A stretch of 64,000 bases of DNA from Costus lasius. Taxonomy: Eukaryota; Streptophyta; Magnoliopsida; Zingiberales; Costaceae. Of this stretch, positions 10,153 through 21,454 are shown one piece after another (the stretch's first letter is position 1; every line of letters starts with the position of its first letter). The notes beneath the pieces were generated by a model. The model was given only the letters and a program-made list of their open reading frames with translations, was not told the DNA's origin and made no database searches. The position numbers were made by a program, and so were the translations under genes. The stretch spans positions 67,006,018-67,070,017 of the forward strand of contig CM050453.2 in the NCBI GenBank assembly GCA_027563935.2. Direction: 5' to 3'.

Positions 10153-11251
10153 TGTAACATCCCTCAGAATCACACCCCACACGCATACAAGTAAAAATAC
10201 GGGGTTTTAAAAATTTTTACTCTTCCATTAAAACATAGGAAGAAAGCGGCATCGAAGGACATTACTATGGAACTGAAAACCGCACAGAACTGAGTAGGAT
10301 CGATTACTAGGAAATAGAAATCCGGAAATCCAAAAAAATCCGGCAGCAAGTATACTAATTACTGCTGCACAGACCCACATATCCTGGAACAAAACAGATG
10401 TCCACACTACACATATGTGGAGAACACAAATTTCGGAAATATTGCAGAAACTGATTATTCAGATACCAAATACAACAATAATTCGGTTACACATCTCAAG
10501 GTATTTCGAATACAATAACTCGGTTACACATTTCAGAATAAGAACAATTTCAATTCTCATGACTCCAAAACTCGTATCCAACAATAAAACGAGACAACTA
10601 TAATATAATATCCTGAAAACAGGCATAAGCTCTCAGGAGATAAAACGTGTCATATAAGTAAGTTAGGCACGCAGGCCTGATAGATCTTTAAAAGACAACT
10701 CTTAGAAATTATATAAAATATTAGCATCATAACAAATTAAGTAGCTGTAGCAATCACTGTCTTGATGTCTCACCTGAAAATATTTAAACAACGGGGGTGA
10801 GCTAAAAAGCTCAGTGAGTAAAAGACACTAAAAGCCATCCATAGTACACATCAAAAATATCATGCTTGTAGATAAGACACTTAACTTGCACACTCATATC
10901 AGAAATAAAACATAATCAAATTCAGACACTTATAACAATAGGCATCAAGCATGAAGTAGGATATAAGTCTACCAACCCATTCCAACTAATCACACCGCCC
11001 AACACATCTATAATACAGATCGGAACAAAACTACAGAAAATCAGAGCTGACAGACAGAACAGATCGAAACAGAACTATAGAAATCAGAGCTGACAGACAG
11101 AAAATCAGAATTTTCAGAATCCAAACGGATAGTCTACATCGGAAACAGAAAGGCCACAGAAGGCCTGAAGACCACAGAAGGTCTGATGACCACAGAAGGT
11201 CTGACCCCAGCTCTGCCGAGGACGAGACATGCATGCATATCAGAAACAGAA

Positions 11252-11381
11252 TGGTAGAGGAGGTATCAGTGGGTGGCCCCCGTCTCGTCAAGACGTGGCA
11301 CTCTGGCCTCCAATACTGGTAGAGGAGGTATCAGTGGGTGGCCCCCGTCTCGTCAGGACGTGGCACTCTGGCCTCCAATAC
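11252..11381. repeat. 65-bp tandem duplication in Gypsy-A 3' LTR
   Basis: Two adjacent 65-bp copies (11252-11316 and 11317-11381) starting TGGTAGAGGAGGTATCAG, with one visible difference (AAGACG versus AGGACG). Near-identity suggests a recent slippage or unequal exchange. Confidence 0.9.
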
Positions 11382-11959
11382 CCAGAACAGAACAGAAATA
11401 GTGGAGGGAGAACGGAAGGTGAGACCAGCTCACATCTACCCTTCACTAGTGTCTCATGGGTCGTAGTAGACTATCAGCACCATTACAGCGCCACAGAAGG
11501 AGGGTAAGGACACGGAAGAGTGCTACACTAGAGCATAATTTTTACAGAACAGGTCATGCTGAAACGGAGGAGTAGGACTAACCACTACTCAATTCTCACA
11601 TCATGCCCAAAGTGTCTCACAAACCAGAAAATGACACACCCTAATATCCAGTCCTTAACAAAATTACAATTTGCAGAAAATCAAAGCTGAACACACTTCA
11701 TAATTTTTACCATCAACCAGAAGTAATATATGAGTGAATTCCTTGAATTCCTTAGATTTCATGCAACTATCCTTAATTCATGTCAAACCATTCTATGTTC
11801 TCACAAGGTTATAACACATTCAAAGTTTCAGAAATTCACTACATATGTACAGAACAGAAATTATTCGCGTAACAAACAATTAAACAGATGTTTCAGAAAA
11901 AAACAGATTAATATATCATACTTGCAACAGATGTTTTAGACCGAGTAAGTAATCTAAAA

Positions 11960-12490
11960 TAGGCAATATGATATTCACAATGAAGCTATTTGGACCTACT
12001 TTCCAATAGAACTGAATCCATCGGATTTGGAGTTATAACCGGGGAGGTATGGGTGTTCGAACATAGAAAGGTCGGGATTTCAGAATTCCAGAAAACAGAT
12101 TCGTAAATCAGAATTGCGACACAAATTTCAGATCCAATAACTAACAGAAAATAGGCGATATGGTAATAAAAATGAATCCCTTCGAGTCTACTTTCTAATA
12201 AAACTGATTTGACAAGATTTCGAGCTATACCTAGGGAGATATGATGGTTCGAACACATAAAGGTCGAAATCCAGATTTCCAGAAAACTGATTTTGTACAG
12301 CTAGATTGCAATACATATTGAAATACGAATACAGCTCGGATATGGTCGATATCATATTCAAATTAAAGCCGAATGTATCTAGTTTCATACAAAATTTATT
12401 TCGTGCGATTTGGATCTATAGGCCATGAGATATTGGGGTTATAGTACACAAAGGTCAGATTAGAGAATGCAGATTTCAGCCGAACAGGAT
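11960..12490. repeat. Threefold degenerate ~190-bp repeat in Gypsy-A 3' LTR
   Basis: Units start near 11960, 12151 and 12341, each opening with an ATAGGCRATATG-like or related TATGGTCGATAT anchor. Each also contains a TTCGAACAYA...AAGGTCG-like core followed by CAGAWTTCCAGAAAA-type sequence. The units are well diverged, so the array is old. Confidence 0.65.
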
Positions 12491-13118
12491 TTTAAAACCC
12501 TATAAATATTTGAATTCGACCCCATACGGATAATCATTGCAAATAACGAATTTTAATTGAATGATAATCTACAATTTAGCGGATTAGACTCCTTAGGATC
12601 GATTTACTCACCGAAAAACGTTCACAGAAGAAAAACGCCAAGACAGAGGATCACCAGGAATTTCGTCCACCACCAGTCTGCCACCACCAGCGTCAGAAAT
12701 TTCAGGAGGCGCCAAGCACAGTGAGGGGCGACAACCAAAGGCGGCTAGGGCAAGAAAAACCAACAAAAGTCATGAGGGAGAGGAGCCCTCACGCAATTCC
12801 TCTTTTTCTCCCACCCCAAACGGATCCAAGATCCAATAACCCAGTTAACTTAAGTGAAAAATCGGTTTTATGGGCTTACCTGGGCTTAACCACCCTGCAC
12901 CACTCCAATAACATCAGAAATATGCGCCACTATGGTGGAAGGAATTCCAGGAGCAAAGAATGAAGGTTGAGGGTTCGAATCCCCAACCAAAATAATTATT
13001 TTTGCCCTGTAGGAAAAATTCCTACACTTAGGCAAAAATCCCAAAATTTTAACAGATAAAAATACAGAAACAGAATTTCTAACCTTAAATCATAATTCAG
13101 AAAAATCGAGGGCGTTAC

Positions 13119-13130
13119 ATCCTCCCCCCC
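13119..13130 (-). other. Gypsy-A polypurine tract
   Basis: On the minus strand a run of seven or more G flanked by A (AGGGGGGGAGGA) abuts the 3' LTR. The pol stop codon overlaps its upstream edge. Confidence 0.88.
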
Positions 13131-13871
13131 TTATAGAGCTTTAGTCCTCTTAAGCTGACCAAGCCCGTCACTGAACAGGTGAGGATGCTCCTTTCTCATA
13201 TCTGCTTCAACCTCCCAAGAGGCTTCTTCAACAGACTGATTTCCCCAGATGACTTTCACAAGTGGAATAACCTTATTTCTCAGCACTTTCTCTTTTCTAT
13301 CTTCAATTCTGAGAGGTTTCACCACAAAAGTCATGTTCTCTTCAAGCTGAAGAGGTTCCAACTCTAGAACATGAGAAGGATCAGAACAATATTTTCTGAG
13401 TGCAGAAACATGGAACACATTATGGAGGTGTTCCAGTGATGGGGGCAGAGCAAGTCTGTATGCTACAGGTCCGACCCTCTCAATGATATCAAAGGGACCA
13501 ATGTACCTGGGACTCAATTTCCCCCTCTTCCCAAATCTCATCACCCCTTTCATAAGTGAGACTTTTAGGAACACATGCTCTCCCACCAAAAACTCAAGAG
13601 GACGACGCCTCACATCAGCATAACTCTTCTGTCTATCCTGAGCAATCTTCATCTTTCTCTGAATTTCTCTGATCTTCTCAGTGGCTTCCTGAACAGCATC
13701 AGACCTTAGCACTGTTCTGTCCCCAGTTTCCTCCCAGCATATAGGTGTTCTGCATTTCCTCCCATATAGGGCCTCATACGGAGCCATCTGTATGCTAGAG
13801 TGGAAGCTATTGTTGTAGGTGAACTCTATCAGTGATAAGTCCAAATCCCACTCAACAGACCAGTCAACCAC
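13131..13871 (-). pseudogene. Gypsy-A integrase C-terminal half with chromodomain
   Basis: 246 codons, same polyprotein as the integrase core upstream. The first ~110 residues end the integrase catalytic region (YNNSFHSSIQMAPYEALYGR is typical of plant gypsy integrases). They are followed by the GPFDIIERVGPVAYRL domain and HNVFHVSALRKY. The end (about residues 190-235, LRNKVIPLVKVIWGNQSVEEASWE) has the look of a chromodomain, which directs integration to modified chromatin in chromoviruses. Cut off from the core by a stop near 13929. Confidence 0.92.
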
Positions 13872-13928
13872 ATAAGATCTCAGAAGATCCTTAAGTATCT
13901 GAATAGTTCTCTCTGTCTGACCATCAGA

Positions 13929-14678
13929 TTAAGGATGATATGCAGTGCTGAAACTCAGATTAGTTCCCAAATCTTCCTGTAATTTCTTCCAAAACCTGGA
14001 CAGAAATCGAGGATCACGGTCAGAGACAATGTCCAAGGGAACTCCATGCAATCTGACAATCTCATCGATGTACAGTTTTGCTAACCGATCCAAACTGTAT
14101 GTCATTTTGATCGGTAAGAAGTGAGCTGACTTCGTGAGTCTGTCCACAATCACCCATACGGCATCATGATTCCTTCTGGTATTGGGCAGTCCACACACAA
14201 AGTCCATACTGATATGCTCCCACTTCCACTGAGGAATAGGGAGAGACTGCATCAAACCGCCCGGGCTCTGATGCTCAGCCTTCACGGTTTGGCAAGTTAA
14301 ACATCTGGACACAAACAAATGCACATCCTTCTTCATACCATGCCACCAGAAAGTCTTTTTCAGATCCTGATACATCTTGGTACTACCAGGATGAACGGTA
14401 TACTTAGTGCAATGGCTTTCCTTAAGAATTTCATTTCTCAACTCAGGGTCCTCAGGGACACAGACCCTTCCACGGAATCTGAGGAGACCATCATCCGACA
14501 TACTGAAATTCTCAACCCAGCCTTGCTCCGACCTCTCTTTCCACCGTAGAATATCCGGATCTGACTGCTGCCCTGATCTCAGTCTCTGCAGTAAGTCTGA
14601 CTGAACCCTGAGAGAAGCTAGAAGACCGCCTCTCTCACCCAGAGTCACACTCAGATGCATGTCACTGAACTCCTGCAA
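13929..14678 (-). pseudogene. Gypsy-A integrase zinc-binding and catalytic core
   Basis: About 249 codons. The region after ~residue 85 shows the HHCC zinc-binding motif ([11 protein letters not shown] ... CLTCQ). Then comes the catalytic core with [18 protein letters not shown] and VSDRDPRF. It ends at AYHP followed by a TAA where Gln is expected (AYHPQSDGQTERT is the common family motif). Another stop separates it from RNase H near 14690. Both stops fit C-to-T change on the coding strand. Confidence 0.92.
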
Positions 14679-14831
14679 TAGTCGCCACTACTGGACTCGC
14701 AGTGTAGCTATCTGAGTCACAGGATACCGACTAAGAGCGTCAGCCACCACATTGGCTTTACCAGACTGATATTGGATGGTGAAGTCATAATCCTTTATCC
14801 ATTCAAGCCATCGTCTCTGTCTCATATTCAG

Positions 14832-16169
14832 CTATTTCTGAGTGAAGATATACTTCAAGCTCTGGTGATCTGTAAACAATTCAAATGTCTGTCCAAACAG
14901 ATAGTGCCTCCAGATCTTCAAGGCAAAAACTACAGCTGCCAACTCCAGATCATGAGTGGGGTAGTTTACCTCATAATCTTTGAGTTGCCTTGAAGCATAA
15001 GCAACTACCTTTCCTTGCTGCATCAGTACAGCACCCAGACCCTTACCAGAGGCATCAGTGTACACAGTGAACTTTTCTCCATCACAGGGAATGATGAAGA
15101 TAGGAGCACTGGTCAGTCTCCTTTTCAGTTCCTGAAAACTAGACTCACAATTATCAGACCACTCAAACTTCAAATTCTTTCTAGTTAGCTTAGTCAGAGG
15201 ACCAGCCAGCTTGGAAAAACCCTCCACAAAGCGGCGGTAGTATCCAGCTAAGCCCAGAAAACTTCTGACCTCAGTCGCTGTAGTTGGTCTTCCCCAGTGA
15301 AGAATGGCCTCCACCTTCACTAGATCCACAGACACACCCTGACCAGAAATAATGTGGCCCAGAAAGCCAATCTGATATAGCCAGAACTCACATTTGCTGG
15401 CCTTAGCATACAGCTGCTTCAGCCGCAGAATCTCCAGCACCTTGCGCAAATCCTGAGAGTGATCTTGCGCATTCTTGGAGTAGATCAGAATATCATCAAT
15501 GAAGACAACTACACATTTGTCCAGAAGCTCATGAAATACCCTGTTCATCAGATCCATAAACACCACAGGGGCATTTGTCAGTCCAAAGGGCATAACAAGA
15601 AACTCATAGTGCCCATACCTGGTCCTGAATGCAGTTTTAGGTACATCCTCCTCCTGAACTCTCAGCTGATGATAGACAGACCTCAGGTCAATTTTAGAGA
15701 ATACAGTAGAACCCTGCAACTGATCAAAGAGATCATCAATACGGGGTAATGGGTACTTATTCCTAACAGTCACTTGATTGAGTTGACGGTAATCGATGCA
15801 CATGCGCAAAGTACCATCCTTCTTCTTCACAAATAACATAGGTGCTCCCCATGGAGAAACACTGGGTCGAATATACCCCTTCTCTAATAGTTCTTCCAGT
15901 TGCTTCTTCAGCTCTGTCAGTTCTGAAGTTGCCATCCTGTAAGGAGCTTTAGATACCGGTGCCGTGCCCGGCAACAACTCGATACCAAACTCAACTTCTC
16001 TGCTGGGTGGTAACCCAGATAAATCATCAGAGAAGACGTCAGTAAACTCTCTTACCACAGGAATTCTAGCCAGATCCAAATCAGGCTTAGTCTGCACCTT
16101 GACATGCGCCAGATACCCCTTGCAACCCTGGGCTAAAAGCTTCCTGGCCTGCAGATGAGATATCACCAA
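14832..16169 (-). pseudogene. Gypsy-A reverse transcriptase and RNase H
   Basis: 445 codons. RT begins near residue 75 ([20 protein letters not shown]) and includes [43 protein letters not shown] and the catalytic [11 protein letters not shown]. RNase H begins about residue 355 with [12 protein letters not shown] and continues to [16 protein letters not shown] follows FTQK, where Glu is usual. A second stop separates this frame from gag-protease at 16176. The two metal-binding Asp of FIDD are present. Confidence 0.94.
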
Positions 16170-16175
16170 AGGCTC

Positions 16176-17720
16176 CTATTCTGAAATCCAGCCTTGGATA
16201 ACCAGTTGTTGTCCATCACTTAGATGTAGAGTAATTAACTTTTCAAAACAATCTAAAGTAGCATGATAGGCAGACAGCCAATCCATGCCCAGAATGATGT
16301 CATAGTCTTTCATAGGAAGACTAATCAAATCAATAGGTAAATCATATCCTTCAACCTTAATCAAACAGTCAGGATATGCTATATCTGTAGATACGGCCTC
16401 ACCCATAGGTGTATGAACAGAAATACAGAAATCAAGTATCCTAGGCAACACAGGCAGACATAGTGCAAAACATGCAGACACAAAGGATAAATTGGCACCA
16501 GGATCAAAAAGAATGCGTGCCAAATTACTAAACACATAAAGTGTACCTTCCACCACGGACTTCGAAGCCGAAGCATCCCTCTCCGCGATGGCATACACGC
16601 GAGTCTGCACAGTAGGCTTCTCACCCTGTCCTCTAGCATTCGGCATAGGACAGTCCTTAATCATATGCCCCACCTTACCACATCTGAAGCAAGCGCCAGT
16701 CTTCCTGTAGCACTCATTATCCTGATGTTTAGTGCTCCCACAGTGGAGACACTTCTTGCCATTTTGAGAAACTGTGCTGGCTGGCTTCTGATAAGGTTTG
16801 TATCTGCCCTTATTGTCTTTCTTCTCTTTCTTGAAATTCTTCTTATCCTTACCACCCAGAGTGGGTGCGTAAGTCACAGAAGTAGGGGCAGTTGCAGTGA
16901 CTGAAATAGTATCAACAGCCATCTCAGCAATGCACCTCTCAGCAGTGCGAGCCCTGTCTACCACTTCAGCATAAGACTCCAAGTGTAGCATAGCTACCCT
17001 TGTCCTGATGTCTTTCCTCAAACCCCGCTGAAACTTCTTGGCTCTTCTTTCCTCGGTGTTGACTAAGTGAGGAGCATACCCCGACAACCGAGCGAATGTG
17101 GCCTCATACTGATCCACCGTCAGGTAGCCCTGCTCAAGATGAATAAACTCCACCTCGCGCTCCTCAGATAAGCTAGAGGGGAAAAACTTGGCATTGAACT
17201 TCATCATGAAGTACTGCCAATCAACAACTCTGGATTCAGTTGCCGCCAGTCTGACGACTCCCTTCCACCAGTCTTCGGCATCTCCACGCAACATGAAGAC
17301 AGATAAACATAGCTTGTCTGCATCATCACAGCGCAAAACCTGGAAAATCTTTTCCAGTGCCAAAAGCCAATCCTCAGCCGCTCTGGGCCCCGGACTACCA
17401 TAAAATGTAGTTGGGTTCAGGTGCTGAAACTCTCGAACCAACCGAGCATATCGTTGATGTGCGCCATCACCCAGAGGAGAACCAGCGCCACCCATACAGT
17501 GTCCAGCCGGTTGTGACTGTGACTGAGGCTGTGTCTGCGACAGCCGCTGCAATAACTGTTGCTGAACCTCCATGTGCTGCGCCTGCTGCTGCTGCATCAT
17601 CTGAGTTTGCTGCTGGATGAATGCGTTCTGTTGTTGCATCATAGCAGTCATAGCCTCCATGGCCTGCCTCAGATCAGACTGTTGATCACCGTTGCTACTG
17701 CTAGATCTTGGTCGCACCAT
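16176..17720 (-). pseudogene. Gypsy-A gag and aspartic protease
   Basis: 514 codons, open, and ended by a TAG where the pol frame should continue without interruption. The N-terminus is rich in Gln (QQQ runs about residues 28-70). The retrotransposon gag domain covers about 90-260 (FYGSPGPRAAEDWLLALEKI, FNAKFFPSS, FIHLEQG). Two zinc knuckles follow (CLHCGSTKHQDNEC and CFRCGKVGHMIKDC). Protease shows ARILFDPGANLSFVS and [20 protein letters not shown]. The start at 17720 (MVRPRSSSSN) is the first ATG after the PBS-proximal leader. Confidence 0.93.
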
Positions 17721-17853
17721 CTTTTTATACCTGCATCACATAACACGGTAGAATAACAACCAATATTCAATCACGGATCAGATCCTATCTTGGTTTCTAG
17801 CAATACACAAACAGAGTTTTCCTTCCCCGGAGTTTCTAATTGCTAGTAAAATT
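17721..17853 (-). other. Gypsy-A short leader
   Basis: About 130 bp between PBS and gag start; no ORF or clear structure seen. Confidence 0.7.
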
Positions 17854-17865
17854 CCTCTGATACCA
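17854..17865 (-). other. Gypsy-A primer binding site (initiator Met tRNA type)
   Basis: Minus strand TGGTATCAGAGG, two bases after the LTR end at 17868. It matches the initiator-Met PBS at 11 of 12 positions. Confidence 0.88.
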
Positions 17866-17867
17866 TC

Positions 17868-18542
17868 TGTAACATCCCTCAGAATCACACCCCACATGCA
17901 TACAAGTAAAAATACGGGGTTTTAAAAATTTTTACTCTTCCATTAAAACATAGGAAGAAAGCGGCATCGAAGGACATTACTACGGAACTGAAAACCGCAC
18001 AGAACTGAGTAGGATCGATTACTAGGAAATAGAAATCCAAAAATCCAGAAGAAAATCCGGCAGCAAGTATACTAAATTACTGCTGCACAGATCCACATAT
18101 CAAGGAACAAAATAGATGTCCACACTACACGTATGTGGAGTACACAAATTTCAGAAATATTGCAAAAAAACTAATTATTCAGATATCAATTACAACAATA
18201 ACTCGATTCACATCTCAAGGTACTTCGAATACAGTAACGCGGTTACACATTTCAGAATAAGAACAATTGTATTTTCATGACTCCAAAACTCGTATCCAAC
18301 AATAAAACGAGACAACTATAATATAATATCCTGAAAACAGGCATAAGCCCTCAGGAGACAAAACGTGTCATATAAGTAAGTTAGGCTCGCAGGCCTGATA
18401 GATCTTTAGAAGACAACTCTTAGAAATTATATAAACATAGCATCATCACAAATTAAGTAGCTGTAGCAATCACTGAGCTTTTTAGCTCACCCCCGTTGTT
18501 TAAATATTTTCAGGTGAGACATCAAGACAGTGATTGCTACAG
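17868..18542 (-). repeat. Gypsy-A 5' LTR remnant with terminal fold-back
   Basis: Bases 17868-18474 align with 10153-10758 of the 3' LTR. At 18475 the sequence switches to the reverse complement of 10745-10812 (68 bp) and then jumps into Copia-A leader at 18543. The other ~2.2 kb of the LTR is gone. The two LTRs differ by many substitutions and small indels, so the element is old. A hairpin AGGC-TCGCAG-GCCT is at 18383-18396. Confidence 0.9.
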
Positions 18543-19762
18543 CTTGATATTTAGCTTTGGATTTTAACGGTCTTTTATCTTCTTAACTATCATGCAATTC
18601 CTATGGTGATAGCAGAAGATAAACTCATGCATTTCTAATTATATAATGAATAAATAGAAAGCATGCTGATCTTATGTGGTAAAAGCCCATTAAGCCTAAG
18701 TTAGACCTTAACCTAACTTAAGTCTTCACTTGCTTTTCCTCATGGGGCTTTTACTTCTCATCTGGCCCAACCTAGGGCCCAAGCGCCAATTGCAGCTGAG
18801 GTGCGCCCACCAAGGAAAATGCGCCTGTCCCAGAGTCGAACCCTGGACCTCCCACCTGGTTAAGCCTCAAGCTGCATGCACCTCTGCCATGTGTGCTCTG
18901 TGCTCTTGTCTGATAAATTTACAAATTAATCTATCTAGACAAAATTGACACGCAGGTCAATTACACTTTATAAATTAAATAAAATGTGATGAGCAGATCA
19001 CGATAAATATTAATTTACAACAATTCACCAGGCTCGCAGGCCCCAGCACAGCACACATTAAGGGCAACCCACATAAGATAAAATAAACAAGCACATGGCA
19101 TCATCCAAAAATCATGTGATCCAACATAAGAAAATTAAAATTTCGAAAACCCCATTGGCATCAATTTTAATTTTCCTTATGTGCCCTACTACCTTACAAC
19201 AGTCCATTGATAGGGATCCACTCATCATGTCTAGTCAGATCCACTGCCCTTGCATGCACCAAGTCCTAACTGACTTGAGTCGACCAAAAGGTCAACCATG
19301 CATGCGCCAAGGGCTGAACAGCCACAATGAGGTCTGGCAAGCGGGCGTGACCCCGGGCCTAACTCATGTGCGTTCATTAGTTGTCTCACAATCAGACATC
19401 GCTACACGCCTGTGATGCAGTCGACCTATAGCCACCACGTGCTCGCGCATGGGTGCCATCTGGTCGACCCATCTAGGCTGTCAGATGGTCTGATCAGACT
19501 ATTGGATCTAACCTAGAGGATGACTTCAGCCCCATCAACCCGTCTAAGGGTTTATAGCAGGCGCCTCTTAGATCTAGTGAAGGTCGCGCAAGTGATATAG
19601 TTTTGAGAAAAACAAACTATGCGCCACACAAACATGCGCCATCAAAACATATTCAAGTTTCGCATATGCAACAACTAAAGATGAAAGTTCGCATGTATAG
19701 ATCTAAGCATACAAGGATCACAAAAAAGGCTAAAGCAATCATAAAATCATGCAACAACCAGC
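18543..19762 (-). other. Copia-A distal leader
   Basis: Non-coding leader sequence like 6603-7830 of Copia-B. It keeps the tRNA-like module (B-box 18832-18842, A-box 18879-18889) and the three CGCAG-loop hairpins (18944-18961, 18985-19002, 19031-19042). The gag-proximal part with the bulged hairpins is deleted at the Gypsy-A junction. Confidence 0.82.
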
Positions 19763-19776
19763 GCTCTGATACCAAT
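19763..19776 (-). other. Copia-A primer binding site (initiator Met tRNA)
   Basis: Minus strand TTGGTATCAGAGC next to the 5' LTR; full match to the initiator tRNA-Met complement. Confidence 0.93.
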
Positions 19777-21454
19777 TGAAAGTCCCCACAAGGGGGGGGG
19801 GGGGCGAAACCCTAAGACATGCGCAGATATAAATTTGCATGGGCGGAATCTAGGGTTTCCTAGGATCGCATAGCATGTATTATATGATCAACTTAGAACA
19901 ACAATGATCATACCATGGCCATTGTTTGTATGATGTCGAGGAAGAAGAGATCGACAAGGGTCTCCTCCAGAGGATGCGCACACAAGATGAAGAAGCCGCC
20001 TACTCCCTTGGTGCTCCTTGTGCTAGCAAGGTTCCAAGAGGTTCTTGTCGTATGAAAAAGGAAGATGATCTCCTTGCTTGGAGAAAAACTTTCTCCTCTT
20101 GTCGTCCACTCTTTTTACACGAGAATGCAAAAACTCTCTAAATCACAAGAGGCGAAAAAGGCGTGAAGAGGCGAGCAACATGAGGCGTGGTCACGTAAGT
20201 GATCATGCTTTCTAAAAATAGAAATCCACTCCCTCACATGCGATCATGGGTTTACCCCAATCGCAAACTCCTCTCCATTTGAACCACACGCTCACTTGAT
20301 GAGCTGGTTCATTTCGGTTTGGTCCAAGACCAATTAACCCAAGCAATCCAGTCTAGATCTCAATTAAACCCTAAGGCTCCAGATCTAACCGTTGATCTCT
20401 TGATGCTTCTAATCTCACTGATCTAGCATCCAATCTCTCGATCGAAGCTTACCGATCTCAAGCCCTAATCAATTAAACATGATCAGACCAGATCTCACTC
20501 ACAATCAGAGATTAATTCCCTTTAAACTGAACCCAAAACAATTCAGTCCACACGATCTGACTTAAGTAAGCCATATCATCAAATTGTGCGACCCTGAGGG
20601 TTTCCTTTAAATGTCGGTAACGATAACTTACGTTATCACGATCAGAGAGGGGTATCTAGCAACACATCACTGTCTCCCGATATAAAGGAAAGAGTCTTCC
20701 AAGACTACACCCAAACAACAGCACAAGTGTGAATCAACTCACTAGGCATACATGATTCCTTTGCCACTGGATGTTCTTTATTGGACAAGCCTGCCAAGCT
20801 TGTAACTCCAATATGATGAGCATGATTAGATCAGATGAACATAGTCATCTGGGTATGACCATACACTTTCTCAATCATCTCATCCAGGGGGCCCCTTTAG
20901 AACATCACACTCCAATGAAGCAGACGGCAATCCTATATCTATCACTAGTGACCTAACATGACTCAAGCTCACCATCCAAGATAGTCTATAACCATTATGT
21001 TTCAAATGATATTGAACTACCTCAAAACAATGACAATCATCATTTAGAAACACAAGTAATCTCAAGTCAGAGGACATGTGCCACTTGTTGCAATCAAGGA
21101 TTATTCACATTGTGACAAGCAATTGAATAACCTAGTAGGGTCTGTCCAGTACATCCAATGTACCCATGAGTCTACATCTTATTCCATGCTCGAAGCATCC
21201 TATAAGATTAGAACACATATTAGTCTGAATCATATCAGGGCTGTCTCATGTTCACCAAGATATCTCGACTAAGGACTTTACTGCATGTCAGCCTAGCTGA
21301 ACATCATAGAGACATTATTCAGAAGTACGCTCATTGCAGCAGACAATGTAACAACCTGAATAACAACCATTGCCTTTATAAACATAAGAGTTTATACATG
21401 ATACTGTTACAATCCCAAGGCCTCAAACATTAGCCTTAAGGGCATACCCTAACA
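19777..21454 (-). repeat. Copia-A 5' LTR
   Basis: 1678 bp with TG...CA ends. Near 19784 CCCC precedes a run of about 14 G, an exaggerated form of the CCCC/GGGG pair found at this end of all the copia LTRs. Its partner is left of the window. It is followed directly by Copia-G coding sequence. Confidence 0.93.

Larger units (their letters stand above)
10153..13118 (-). repeat. Gypsy-A 3' LTR
   Basis: About 2966 bp, from TGTAACATCCC (plus strand) to GGGCGTTACA beside the polypurine tract. It holds a 65-bp tandem duplication, a threefold ~190-bp degenerate repeat and several short repeats around 11030-11210. A B-box-like GGTTCGAATCC is at 12972-12982 (plus). No credible gene lies inside. Confidence 0.93.
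10153..18542 (-). mobile_element. Gypsy-A: chromodomain Ty3/gypsy element (Tekay/Del-like), 5' LTR truncated
   Basis: LTR ends are TGTAAC...GTTACA. In transcript order: truncated 5' LTR (17868-18542), PBS, gag-protease, RT-RNase H, integrase with C-terminal chromodomain, polypurine tract, full 3' LTR (10153-13118). RT-before-integrase order marks Ty3/gypsy. The chromodomain and DPGA protease motif point to a chromovirus. Four stops interrupt the coding region. The element sits in Copia-A, but its right end is damaged, so no target duplication can be read. Confidence 0.95.
1..21454 (-). mobile_element. Copia-A: old Ty1/copia element, split by two later insertions, left end outside window
   Basis: Three separated pieces read as one minus-strand copia element: 1-450 (protease/GAG-pre-integrase), 9503-10152 (gag) and 18543-21454 (leader, PBS, 5' LTR). 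Copia-B interrupts it between 450 and 9503, and Gypsy-A between 10152 and 18543. Integrase, reverse transcriptase and the 3' LTR would lie left of base 1. Compared with intact Copia-C, about 0.8 kb (gag N-terminus plus proximal leader) is missing at the Gypsy-A junction. Copia-A is itself inserted in Copia-G: its 5' LTR ends at 21454 and Copia-G coding sequence follows directly, with AATAA at 21455-21459 as the presumed target duplication. Its partner copy is outside the window. Confidence 0.93.

Noticed and set aside
10415..10603. Short ORFs inside the Gypsy-A LTR
   Set aside because: Not conserved in the partner LTR copy; no features of coding sequence.
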